A stretch of 64,000 nucleotides of DNA from Staphylotrichum longicolle (Eukaryota; Ascomycota; Sordariomycetes; Sordariales; Chaetomiaceae): the NCBI GenBank assembly GCA_019096155.1, contig JAHCVI010000003.1, positions 620,001-684,000 on the forward strand, read 5' to 3'. A program made the translations under genes and the position numbers. Below the pieces are notes generated by a model. It was given only the letters and a program-made list of their open reading frames with translations. It was not told the origin of the DNA and ran no database searches. Below, piece after piece: positions 11,193 to 20,596 of the stretch (positions within the stretch are counted from its first letter, which is position 1; each line of letters begins with the position of its first letter).

Positions 11193-11389
11193 TCAGGCCG
11201 CAGGGCACTTGATGTAGCCCAGAAGAGGGGCATACTTCGCATTGAAGCGCTCCTTCAACGCCGGAAGGCCAAGCTGCGCAAGGTCTTGTCTCATGCCCGC
11301 TGAGCCTCGGGAGCAACGTGAGCCGCTGTCCGTCGAGGATTCTCTTACCCCCGCTCCACAGCGCCCTCAATGCGACCAGTTGTGCTCAT
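11193..11389 (-). CDS. possible small gene of 45 residues, one intron
   Basis: I do not recognise the product. Exon 1 (11349-11389) reads MSTTGRIEGAVER and ends at a GTAAGA donor. Exon 2 (11193-11289) reads QDLAQLGLPALKERF followed by NAKYAPLLGYIKCPAA and a stop. The 59-bp intron contains a CTCAC branch-like site, and the two exons join in phase. The second exon is compositionally protein-like: amphipathic, with charged and aromatic residues well spread. It could be a short stand-alone protein, possibly organellar, or the last exon of a longer gene whose other exons I cannot find. No neighbour suggests a role. Confidence 0.35.
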
Positions 11390-11821
11390 GGTATGGAAGA
11401 GAACCAGTTCTGTTGGGACCACCAACGCGGTGGCACTCGGCAAGATATGTGGCAGACGTGTGGTCACAACTTGCACGCCATGGGATACACATGGGAAACG
11501 GTGAGGGACTGGACATGTGGCTGCTGTGTTAGTGACAGCCACTGTCTTGCAGGTGTGGTGACTGGGGGCATCCCTGGTGGAGTGTGGCTCCAATCCCGCC
11601 ATGATCGAAATACGATTGGCCCCTGAATCTGAACCCCTGAGATGAGAACCCCCAGGCCATAGAGACAAAGCTCTCTGTTCCCATCACAAACAAGAGGCGA
11701 GTGATGATCCCTTGCATCAAGAGCGAGGACCCATCAGAAAAGAGGCAAGGTTGGAAGAAGAGAAGATGAGAAAAAGAAAAAGAAAAAAAGAAAAACTCAG
11801 ATATAAAATCAGAAAAAATTC

Positions 11822-11826
11822 AAAAA
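11822..11826 (-). terminator. Pol III terminator of tRNA-Arg(CCT)
   Basis: Five T residues on the transcribed strand, starting six bases past the tRNA 3' end and followed by further T runs. Confidence 0.7.
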
Positions 11827-11831
11827 GAAGC

Positions 11832-11920
11832 CGACCGAGGTGGGACTCGAACCCACAACCTTAAGCTAGATTGGTACCTCTTTTTAGGAGGCTCACACGC
11901 TACCATTGCGCCACCCGGCC
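11832..11920 (-). tRNA. tRNA-Arg (anticodon CCT) with a 17-nt intron
   Basis: All arms fold. The acceptor stem is GGCCGGG with CTCGGTC and discriminator G. The D arm is GCGC-AATGGTA-GCGT. The anticodon stem is TGAGC with GCTTA, and the loop is CTCCTAA. The T arm is GTGGG-TTCGAGT-CCCAC. A 17-nt intron (11868-11884) sits at the canonical 37/38 position, so the mature length is 72. It decodes AGG. The gene's upstream flank and its 5' half belong to the left arm of a long inverted repeat. Confidence 0.95.
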
Positions 11921-12032
11921 CGTGATTTGATGAAAGTTCTACCTCGACCTTTTACCTATCAAGTCAGGGACCGTAGATCGTACTCAGGAGAGCCAAATTC
12001 AACCCCAACTCAACGCGAGAGCATGCTCCTAA
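11871..12032. repeat. left arm of a long inverted repeat containing the tRNA-Arg(CCT) 5' half
   Basis: Reverse-complementary to 13996-14156. About 126 bp, from the tRNA A-box region outward (11907-12032), are identical. The remaining 36 bp, inside the tRNA 5' half and its intron, differ at a few positions. The left end of the arm falls within the tRNA intron. Confidence 0.95.
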
Positions 12033-13417
12033 ACCTCAGGGATAGAGGCGGGCTTAATTTACAAACTTATTTTCAGCCCCCTATTTCAGGGGTAACTGAC
12101 ACCTCAGACTTGAGACCATTCTTCCAACCCCAAAGAACACCAGTGTGCCAGAGACACTGCAACAGACAAGCAGCAGTTGCACACCTCCTGAAGACCTGGG
12201 TCAGCTCTCAATATGTTCAGGTTAGCTGCGCCACCGTTCCATCAAGCCATGAAGCCGCGCACCATCTCATAACACAACAGCAATGCCGGAAGATCCTTGA
12301 CAAGAAATTCATCTGACAAACTACTGCAAGCAATAGAGTTACCATCATGATGATATGGGGTAACACAATGTGTCACCCAGTTGATCACATGCGGGCGCCG
12401 GTATGTACATACACCAAGACCTGCGTCTCGAGATCTCTTTGCCAAAGACACGAGTACCACAGAGAGCAAGAATGACACTACCATAGCAAACATACAATTG
12501 CATGAATGAGATTGGTACTTTGCCTGATGGCGGAAACGTTAGGTACCAAGCGCTGGCGAGGATTGGAGCATGGAGATGCGAACCCCTGAATAGGGACAAC
12601 CAGCTTCGACAGCGGAGGTGGCGGCGGCGGCGGCCGCCGCCAACCCCGCTCGGCAAGCTGTTATCCCAATCCGCCAGACACACCATCCCGGTGCGTAACT
12701 GTATTGAGGAAGATGCTGTGTTGTCGCGATATAAGGTGCCTTGCTGGCCTGCAATTGCGGCGTCACTTTTGCGAGATCTGGGCCGCGTATGGTTGATTGC
12801 CAGTTTGCCCAAGACAAGTTCATGCTGCGTGAGGCTCGCCGCGCGAACCGAAAGATGCGTATTGAGAACACTAGCGCCACCCTCATTCAGCATAAGCTCG
12901 GCGTCCCGGTCTCTGCCATCCCACACCCTGCTGTGCCCACCTTCTCCGTATGAGGGCCTTGCCGTCCTCTCATCGCCGCTTGCCGCTATCGCCAGCGCGA
13001 CGACCACCCTAGCCGTCTTTCCATACCCGTGCCTCGTCCAAGGTTGAGAGGGTAGGAGATCCTCCTGGTGAAGGCTCCTGAGAATAACGGACAGTTTGAG
13101 TAGTGCACACGTGCCTGTTCCTGCTACGCGCGCCTCTCGCTTCGGCCCGAAGCTTGATCAGCAGTCTGTCGGCGTCATGTACCATTGATCTAATTTCATT
13201 GAACGCAAGCTTGCAACGGCCTAAGCAACACAACACAGTCAGCCCGAGACCTCCGGGGATAAGAAGTATAAGGCTCTGCGAGTTACAGCAGCCCATGGTG
13301 TGTGAAGAGGAAAGAGGGCCAGAAAGAAAGACAATGTGAGAAACGAGAGGGACAGATAAAGATGAAGGAAGCAAACTATTAGGGCGGAAAGAAGAGCAAG
13401 ATAAAAGGATTCAAACC

Positions 13418-13451
<34 letters not shown>

Positions 13452-13995
13452 CAACTCGGGAGGAAGACGAAGACAAGGAGGATAATTTTATAGACAACTC
13501 TATGGATAAGTCCATGGAATAGTCCATGGAACAATCCATACGCTTGCCTTTCGACGCGCCTCCAGCCTCCGTCCGTCCCAGATTTTTCATCATGAGGAAC
13601 GCTCTTGACGCTCCTCTCTTTTGGGACGGCCGGCGGTTTGTCGCTGCGCTGACCATCTCTCGACGGCCTCATGTTTCTGATCCAAGGCTCAGGAGATTCG
13701 TTCCCCGAATCGGACCGCCAGGCGCCCAACTTCGCATGCGACCATTTGCCCAAAAGCACCAGGCGGAGTCCAAAAAGAACGGAAACTCATGTGCATGTAG
13801 AGGGGGATCATCATTCGAGCTGCAACCTGAACGCCTTCCACCTCGCAGGGAGAAAAAAATGAAGTGCGATCTCAAAAACCTCGACTATCAACCTCAGAAA
13901 ATTATTCCTCGTTTCACTAAAGTTTCTGACCCTGTTGGTGTTGATTTAATTAGAAGAGCAAATCTGGTGGGTTTGGGTGTATGTCTCTGCCCTGG
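12033..13995. other. 1.96-kb segment enclosed by the inverted repeat
   Basis: No recognisable gene. Open frames up to 220 codons exist on both strands (for example 12345-13007 minus and 12502-13047 plus) but carry no family motif and overlap one another. It holds a GC palindrome of CGG/CCG triplets (about 12620-12640), a GAAGAG-type purine tract (about 13415-13460) and tandem TCCATGGA units (about 13510-13535). Transposase or reverse-transcriptase motifs were not seen. Confidence 0.5.
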
Positions 13996-14156
13996 TTAGG
14001 AGCATGCTCTCGCGTTGAGTTGGGGTTGAATTTGGCTCTCCTGAGTACGATCTACGGTCCCTGACTTGATAGGTAAAAGGTCGAGGTAGAACTTTCATCA
14101 AATCACGGGCCGGGTGGCGCAAGAGAGCGTGCGAGCCTCCTAAAAAGAGATACCAA
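13996..14156. repeat. right arm of the long inverted repeat
   Basis: Reverse complement of 11871-12032. Left to right it holds the copied 5' flank (13996-14107) and the copied 5' tRNA half. Similarity stops at about 14156, the point matching the middle of the tRNA intron. Confidence 0.95.
14108..14156 (+). pseudogene. truncated tRNA-Arg(CCT) copy, 5' half only
   Basis: The acceptor 5' strand GGCCGGG and the anticodon-loop sequence CTCCTAA are kept. The D loop has changed so that the conserved GG pair and the A-box match are lost. The intron is cut after about 13 bases and no 3' half (T arm, acceptor 3' strand) follows. It cannot fold into a tRNA. Confidence 0.9.
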
Positions 14157-14427
14157 GAAAAAAGTGAGGCGATGAGGAGCCAACGCAATTCTCTCTCATT
14201 CTTGGAAAATTAATGGCAGGTGCGAGGTTATTCTATTTTCGGCCCCTCGAGTTTTTGGTACTCTCTCTCTTTGGAGCTCAAAAATGGGAAAGAGGAAAAA
14301 GGAAACTCAGAATCGGCGCCGAGATTCTACCATGGTGGACAAGGGTCAAAGGCCATCGCACCTGTCAGCACCATCCGAGCGATACACAGTCAAAGGGGAA
14401 AAGAGCACCTTTTGACTACCACAAGGG

Positions 14428-14432
14428 AAAAA
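14428..14432 (-). terminator. Pol III terminator of tRNA-Arg(ACG)
   Basis: Five T residues on the transcribed strand, about 28 bases beyond the tRNA 3' end. Confidence 0.55.
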
Positions 14433-14459
14433 GTGAAGCTGTAATCCCGAGATCTATCT

Positions 14460-14549
14460 CGATCCACCCAGGGGTCGAACCTGGAACCTCCTGATTACTT
14501 GATCTCGTATGAGTCGTAGTCAGACGCTCTGCCATTGAGCCAGCGGACC
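14460..14549 (-). tRNA. tRNA-Arg (anticodon ACG) with an 18-nt intron
   Basis: The acceptor stem is GGTCCGC with GTGGATC and discriminator G. The D arm is GCTC-AATGGCA-GAGC. The anticodon stem is TCTGA with TCAGG, and the anticodon ACG is at 14515-14517. The T arm is CCAGG-TTCGACC-CCTGG. An 18-nt intron (14496-14513) lies at position 37/38, leaving 72 mature bases. The wobble A would be edited to inosine to read CGU, CGC and CGA. It lies 0.3 kb beyond the right inverted-repeat arm but shares no flank with it. Confidence 0.95.
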
Positions 14550-14952
14550 TTGGTGAAAGCAAGGGTAGGGATAGGGGTTGATGAGCTGGCGAGACAGAAT
14601 GTGTAGGTGGCGATGTGGAGACGGTACCCGAGTTTTTCTTGCAGGTGGTTCCACATGCCACAGTGATTTTTGACTTGGGTTGCGGGACACGGTGGAGACA
14701 GATATGGACGGCAACTCTTTGACCTAAAAAAGAAAAGAGGAAGAGGAGAAGAACAGGATAAGGATATGAATCTTTTCCTTATAGAACAGTTATGAGCAAT
14801 CCAAGTGTATACACATTCACCAGAGCATAGATGTCCCGACTGTGCTGGTTGGTTCAGTGTATGGGAGGAGACAGCCAACTTGACGCGAGGCAGAGGAAGT
14901 TGACCACTTTAATGTCCCGAAACTCAATACGCCACGCTACGCCACGCTACGC
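14550..14952. other. non-coding interval
   Basis: Upstream flank of tRNA-Arg(ACG) and 3' flank of the WSC gene. I see no gene. A perfect tandem repeat of the decamer ACGCCACGCT lies next to the WSC stop codon (about 14930-14950). Confidence 0.5.
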
Positions 14953-16401
14953 CTAGGCGACCCTGACGATGCTGATATCATCGACATATAACACGTTCGG
15001 CGCGGCCGCGCTATTCCTGTTCCCAATCAGGGCAAAGTAGACGGACGCCGCAGACGACGACGCCGCGGTGAAGGTCTTGGACACTTTGAACCACTGTCCC
15101 ACCGGCTGTCCGCTCGTTGGCGCATCAAAGCTCAAGGATGTGCCGCCGCCGGTAACAACCATGCGCACGTCGGTCAGCGCCTGCGCATTCTCGGACCAGA
15201 TCCACCACGAAGCCTCGTACGTGGCGCCCGCCGTCAGCTGCACCGCCTGGGTGAACTGGCGCGACCCGTTGCTGATGTTAGAGAATACAGTCTTGAGCGC
15301 GGTGCTGCCGCTGTGCACCCGCTCGGTGGAAAGGGACGAGCTGATGACGTTGTCCATGCCGCCGCTGCTGTACAACTGCCAGAGTTTGCCGTCCTCGAAG
15401 CCGCCGTTGGCGATGACATTGGTGAACTCTGGGGCGGGGGGAGTAGGGGTGGTCTCTGGGGCGGTAGTAGTGGGCTCTTCGGCTGGAAGAGTCGGGGTGG
15501 CTTCGGGGGGGGTGGTGGTAGAATCCTCGGCGGGAAGGGTCGGAGTGGCTTCAGGGGTGGTGGTGGTGGTGGTGGACTCAGCGGGGGTTGGGGTGAGCTC
15601 GGCGGTGGAGGTGGACTCGGGTGTGCTTGTCGTCTCGGCTTCCACAGTGGTCGTGGTCTCAGACGTGGTCGTGGACTGGGCGGAAGAGCTGGCAGTCGAG
15701 GTTGCAGGCAGCTCCGAGCTGGTCGAGGACTCGACGGCAACATAGAGGTTCAGGCGGTCCGGTCCGCCACACCACTCGGCCGGGTTGCCGGCGCACAGCT
15801 CACTGCATTCCGCCTCGGGGCCCGCCGCGCCGCCAAGGTCGTTGCCGCAGTAGCATTCCCCGCCGGACTCAACGCCAAAATACTTGAAGCCGCCGCAGAA
15901 GCCGGCGCACTTCTCGACCGTCATGTCGCTTCTCGGATGCTCGCTGCCCGTCAGCGACCGGGCCTTTGCGTCGTCGGTCCAGCAGGACTGGTACCGGAAC
16001 CCCCCGACAGTCTCGAGGTTCTTGACGTTGGTCTCGTGGCCCGTCCAGAAGACGGTGAGGCGGTCTGCCTCGCCGCAGGTCTGGCAGCGGTGCCCTCCGC
16101 ACTTCATGGAGCACTCGGCACCCGGGCGTTTCTCGGCCGTCGACGCAAGAGAGGTGCCGCAGTAGCACTGCGAGCCGTACTCGACACCGAACCACTGGTA
16201 GCCATTGCAAGTGGCGGCGCACATCTGCAGCGTCATGTTGGGGTCAAACGACTTCTTGCCCGTCAGGGACCGCTGGTCCCGGTTGTCGGTGTAGCATCCC
16301 TGGAACCTGAAGTCGCCAAGCGCTGGCAGCGCGGAAGCCAGGGAAGCAAGGTAAACGAGCGACGCGACCCTGAGGCCGGTGTTAGAACGAGCGGACGCCA
16401 T
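14953..16401 (-). CDS. secreted protein with two WSC domains and a C-terminal carbohydrate-binding-like domain
   Basis: Single exon, 482 residues from the chosen Met at 16401; an upstream in-frame Met at 16509 would add 36 residues and hide the signal peptide. Residues 1-24 form a hydrophobic signal sequence (LRVASLVYLASLASALPALG). Two cysteine-rich WSC domains follow at about 31-118 (FRFQGCYTD, QCYCGTSL) and 134-220 (FRYQSCWTD, ECYCGNDLGG). A Thr/Pro/Ser linker of about 110 residues contains tandem ATPTLPAE units. The last 135 residues (from NVIANGGFEDG to LYVDDISIVRVA) look like a jelly-roll carbohydrate-binding module of the CBM4/9 or galactose-binding type. No membrane anchor follows, so the protein is probably secreted or held at the wall, binding glycans. 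It has no catalytic motif. Confidence 0.85.
   Translation of the reverse strand: MASARSNTGLRVASLVYLASLASALPALGDFRFQGCYTDNRDQRSLTGKKSFDPNMTLQMCAATCNGYQWFGVEYGSQCYCGTSLASTAEKRPGAECSMKCGGHRCQTCGEADRLTVFWTGHETNVKNLETVGGFRYQSCWTDDAKARSLTGSEHPRSDMTVEKCAGFCGGFKYFGVESGGECYCGNDLGGAAGPEAECSELCAGNPAEWCGGPDRLNLYVAVESSTSSELPATSTASSSAQSTTTSETTTTVEAETTSTPESTSTAELTPTPAESTTTTTTPEATPTLPAEDSTTTPPEATPTLPAEEPTTTAPETTPTPPAPEFTNVIANGGFEDGKLWQLYSSGGMDNVISSSLSTERVHSGSTALKTVFSNISNGSRQFTQAVQLTAGATYEASWWIWSENAQALTDVRMVVTGGGTSLSFDAPTSGQPVGQWFKVSKTFTAASSSAASVYFALIGNRNSAAAPNVLYVDDISIVRVA
15430..15620 (-). repeat. coding tandem repeat in the WSC protein linker
   Basis: Imperfect repeats of about 14-16 codons encode units such as PEATPTLPAEDSTTT and PEATPTLPAEEPTTT. 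They lie in the linker expected to be O-glycosylated. Confidence 0.8.
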
Positions 16402-17650
16402 GGTTGGCAAAGACAACACAGCAGCAGTTGTTGACGGCGTGCTTGGTGTTGGAAAGGGAGAACAGGGAACGAGGATGGTGGGGCATGTTCTTTCCCATCC
16501 TGCTGGCACAAGATATACACTACAAAACCCCAGGTGATTGACCCCAGCTGAGAGCCTCCCACTTGGGCGGCTCCTTTCAATAGTCTCGCATCACAACAGG
16601 GGCACTCGAGCTGACATTGCCGTGAAGCCGGGTCTTGGTGGGCCAGCTAGACGGGCCTAGACTCCATCCGGATTTGGCAGGACTTCAATGGATCCCGGCC
16701 AAACTCCCCAAAAAGTATTAGGTGGAGCCCAGATCAGTCCATCGAAAGCCATGTTGCTCCTCAGCTGGTTGGTGTTTGAACGATAGAAGACTGCTGGGGT
16801 CAATGTACCTCCTTCCGAACAAAAGAAGGGGGTACATCCCAAGAGTCTTCTTATTGAAGGTCAAGTTCTTGGTGAACAAGCCGAGCTCTTTCAGAACGAT
16901 TTCCTTCCTTCTCTTCTTCTTTTTTCTCCCTTGTCCCCTTTGTCTTCTTCCTCTTCTTCCTCTTCTTCCCCTCTCTTATTTCATTCTCCATTATATACGG
17001 CACTTTTTGGCCAGAGAGTGCCAGGGCCCTGCAAACCATGGACGCCCAGAGACCTCAAGTTCACACAGAAACAGACTGCACAAGTGTATATAGATATACC
17101 CATTCATTCAAAGCATCAGTATACGGATACATAAACATAATATCTACACACAGCATTGTCAACAATCCGCAGACCCGCAGACCATCAACAGCAACAGGAA
17201 AACCAGGAAAAGCCAAGAGGACCCATCCAAAGAGCAGAAACAACAGGCAGAGGTATCCAAAACACACGCCCATATTTCTCCCTCCCGGCAACCGGGCGCA
17301 TAAACCCAAAATCCCAACACCCACCAACACTCCCACCTCGCTGGGTGTGTCGTGTTTCTCATTCCCTTTCGTTGAGAGGCATCCCATTCCACCCATCCTG
17401 TGATCGCCGACCATAAACCGACCCCCAAGCCAGCCGTATCCCCACCGGACCCCACCGGACCCCCCACCGCCGTCCTTTTGGTTTTGAGGACCTCGTGACT
17501 CCAAGAGAAAAGCAGTAAACGCCAACCGTAAAAGCACCTGCCGACCCAAGATAAAAAGCAGTAAAACACCGACCAACCGACCCTGTTCGCATCGTGTATA
17601 GATAGAAGAGATGTGTCGAAAACGTCGAGTGAAAAAAGAAGAGAACAAGC
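16402..17650. other. intergenic region between the WSC gene start and the xyr1 stop
   Basis: Holds the WSC gene promoter and the xyr1 3' flank. A TTCTTCCTC-type pyrimidine tract lies at about 16908-16980. Open frames opposite the xyr1 3' flank have no family similarity that I recognise. Confidence 0.5.
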
Positions 17651-20596
17651 TTAGAGCGCCAAGCCGGTGCCGTCGCCAGTCCACCGGTACAGCGCGAGGA
17701 GCTCCCTCCGGCGCTGGTGCTGCTCTCCGAGGTCCTCGGGCACACGGCCGCGGACCTGAGCGAGCGCGCTCCGCATGACGCGGCTGAAGTTGCGCTGTTG
17801 TCCAGTTAGCATTAGACCTTAGACTGGCTCAAAAGGCCACATACCTGATACTCGGTGTTGAGCGTCACGACGCACGCCTCGTGGGCCCGGATGATGGTCT
17901 CGCAGGCCTTGACCACGCTGGGCGACGCCTCGAGCTGCAGCTTGTCGGCGATGAGGAGCAGCAGGAACGAGCCCTGCAGGAGGTAGATGCCAAAGAAGAA
18001 GGGCATGAACTCGAGGCCGGGGTCGTACTCGAGGATGTTGCTGATGGCCTCGGCGGCGCTGACGGCGTGGCCCGTCGCGGTGATGAACCCCTGGCTGCTG
18101 ATCCAGAGGTCGTTGTCGTCGAGGAGGTTGATGGGATCCCACTTGCCGGTGAGCAGGATGTGCAGCACGTGCATGACGTGCGTGCCGTACGCCATGACGA
18201 TGCGCGTCTGGATGTCGCTCTCGGTCATGCGGCTCGAGGTGGTGTGCACGCTGTGCACGCTGTGGCCAGACGGCGTACCCGGGAGGTCGTTGGCCGTCGG
18301 GACGCCCGCCGCCTCGGCCGCCTTCTCGTCGGCCGCCTGAGCCTGCGCGTTGAGGCTCAGGTGCCGCTGCTCGAACTTCTTCAGGCTCTGCTCGTACATG
18401 TCGAGGTGGCGGGTGATCTCGGACGTCTGGTCATCCCACTCGCGGGACGAGCGGAAGCCGACGCCGAAGCGAGGATGGTTCCTCGCGTGGTTGAGGTCCA
18501 CGATCTCGCCGAGGATGGTCATCAGAGGCAGAAAGTAGCCAAAGATGCTGTGGCCGGTGCACTGGAACGCGGGCCCACGAGCGCGGTTCTGACCGGCCTC
18601 GGGGTCCGAGCCGAGCACGTTCGGGTCAGTGAAGGCATGGAAGTTTCCGTTCTGGTAGTCCGTGTCGTCCATGGGCTGCAGGAGACCCTCGCACTCGATG
18701 TCGAGGAGGAAGAGGGGCCGGTTGTAGCACAGGGCGAGGTGGCGGTCGACAATGTAGACGAGCCACCAGATCCGCCGCCTCTCCTCCCGCTCCTCCTCGG
18801 TGATGACGCCCGGAACGCCCATATCCTCTCCGTCAATGTCGGCGGAGCCGCCTGCCCGGCCCGAGGGGGCGTTCTGAGGCAGCTCGCGCCCGAGCTTGAG
18901 TTCGCGGGCCAGGGACCAGGCGGCGTTCCACCACCGCAGGCTCGCCCCCTTGTACTCGCTCGCAGACACGACCGTCGCCAGGTGGATGTATGTGATGACG
19001 TCGTCAAGATTTCCGGCAGCGCCGAAAGCGCCCGACTCGCTCGTCAGGGTCTCCATGCTGATGGACCCGGGGAGCGCGACGCCCAGACCGCCGAGGGCGA
19101 CGCCGTCCACGATGGGGCTCGAGACGGGCGACGCCTCTTCGGAGGGCGTGTGGATGAGAGGCTTGAGGAGGCTGACGGTCAGTTCGAGCAGCTTTTGGCA
19201 GATCTTGCCGCGCGCCGAGGGGATGCTCGTCAGGAAAGGAGCGTCGCTCGTCTGCGCGGCGACCCACAGCATGCTTGACAGGAGGGCCGGCTGGCACTGG
19301 CGAGGCTTGCTTGGGTGCAGGAACGACCGCTTCCGGAACACGAACCCCAAGACGTACGGCGACATGGGATGCATCTGGGCCGAGGACGAGCTCGCAAAGT
19401 AGAGGTCGATGAGGTCGCACGCCAGAGACAGCGGGATGATGTTGCCCAGGTGCGGGATCAGGGGCTCCAGGACGGGATACCGGAGGGGCGAGTGGCCGTG
19501 GCCGTAGCCGTTCTGCGGGACGTGCGAGGCGAACTGAGGCGGCGGCGACGACATGTTCATCCAGCCGCCGGGCGAAGCGGCCTCTCCTCCCATGGGATAG
19601 GCGCTGAGCGGGCTGTTGGCGAGGCGGAACCCGTTGGCGGGATTGGCCGAGTAGCCGGACGGGCTCTGAGCCTGCAGCGCATATGGGAGATCGGGGTAGC
19701 TGGACATGTTGCCCTGGTTCGGGCCGTAGGCAGCATGGGGCGGGCCGCTCATCATGTGGGCGTTCATCTGGCGGTCGTATGCCTGGTGGACCGAGCCGTA
19801 TCCGTTGAGATCCAGAGCTGTCGGGCTGTCGAGATGCTCTCTGCCGAGCGCGCCTGGGTGGCCCGACATGTGGCCGGGGTGGACGTTCATCTCCTCCAGC
19901 GATTCCATGCTTCCTGTCCTCTGGCCCCTGAGCGGGTCGTCCGACATGTCGGTCATGCTCTTATCCGAGGCGACCGCCTGCTCCGTGTTGAGGGTCAGGA
20001 CCGGCTTGCCGGTGCTTGGTGTGGCACTCCGGCTCTCTGCTGACTGGCCACCCTCGCTTGTCTGATTCTCGGGCTTCAGGCCATTCGAAGATGCTGCTGC
20101 CGCTGCCTGAGCGGCCGCTTGCTGAGCCAGATCTTTCCTGGACGCCTTCCCGCGCTTCTTGCGCTCTCGAATGTATTCGCAGCCCAGTTGGAACTCTGCC
20201 AAACGTTAGAAGGTGACGCTACTCCCGGGGGGGCTGCAAACTGGTCTCACCAATGCAATGGGCACAGGGATGTTGGCCATCACATTTGGTCCGTAGTTGG
20301 TTGCACTGGTCACACGCTCTGCTGATCCTCCTCCGGATGGGCCCGGCTGCCCCGGCTGCCCTCGCGGCAGGCCCGTAGGGGTGCTGCCTGTGCTTTGGTT
20401 GAGGCCCGGCCCGGGCGAGGTGCGGGTTGTGAACGCCCACGTGTTGTTGGAGCTGCTGGAGGGCGTAGTGAGAACCGGGCGCCAAGGTGTCGAGTCCCGC
20501 GGCGTGGAGGTGGCTGGCGGGAACATGGCCGTTGGACAAGAGAGTGGTCGAGGGGATGTGGTAGGGGGAGAAGCGGTGCAGAGGATTCGACAACAT
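17651..20596 (-). CDS. xyr1: xylanase/cellulase transcriptional activator Xyr1 (XlnR, Xlr-1)
   Basis: Zn2Cys6 activator of xylan and cellulose degradation and of D-xylose catabolism in filamentous ascomycetes; it acts in the nucleus. Exons are 20251-20596, 17845-20195 and 17651-17794, with introns of 55 and 50 bp, giving 946 residues, the normal length. The N terminus MLSNPLHR and the cluster [20 protein letters not shown] are diagnostic. Zinc ligands are C95, C98, C105, C111, C114 and C121, spaced CX2CX6CX5CX2CX6C. Intron 1 splits the cluster before the last Cys. The basic [12 protein letters not shown] follows. The fungal regulatory middle-homology region begins near residue 360 ([20 protein letters not shown]). 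The last exon gives the conserved end [16 protein letters not shown] through [11 protein letters not shown]. No frame break is seen. About 10.5 kb of non-coding DNA lies upstream. Confidence 0.97.

Noticed and set aside
12033..13995. Intact transposon between the inverted arms
   Set aside because: No transposase, integrase or reverse-transcriptase motif and no target-site duplication could be recognised; the arms are tRNA-derived rather than typical terminal repeats.
17061..17684. 207-codon open frame beyond the xyr1 stop
   Set aside because: It overlaps the last xyr1 exon in another frame and its sequence is hydrophobic low-information text typical of a 3' flank.
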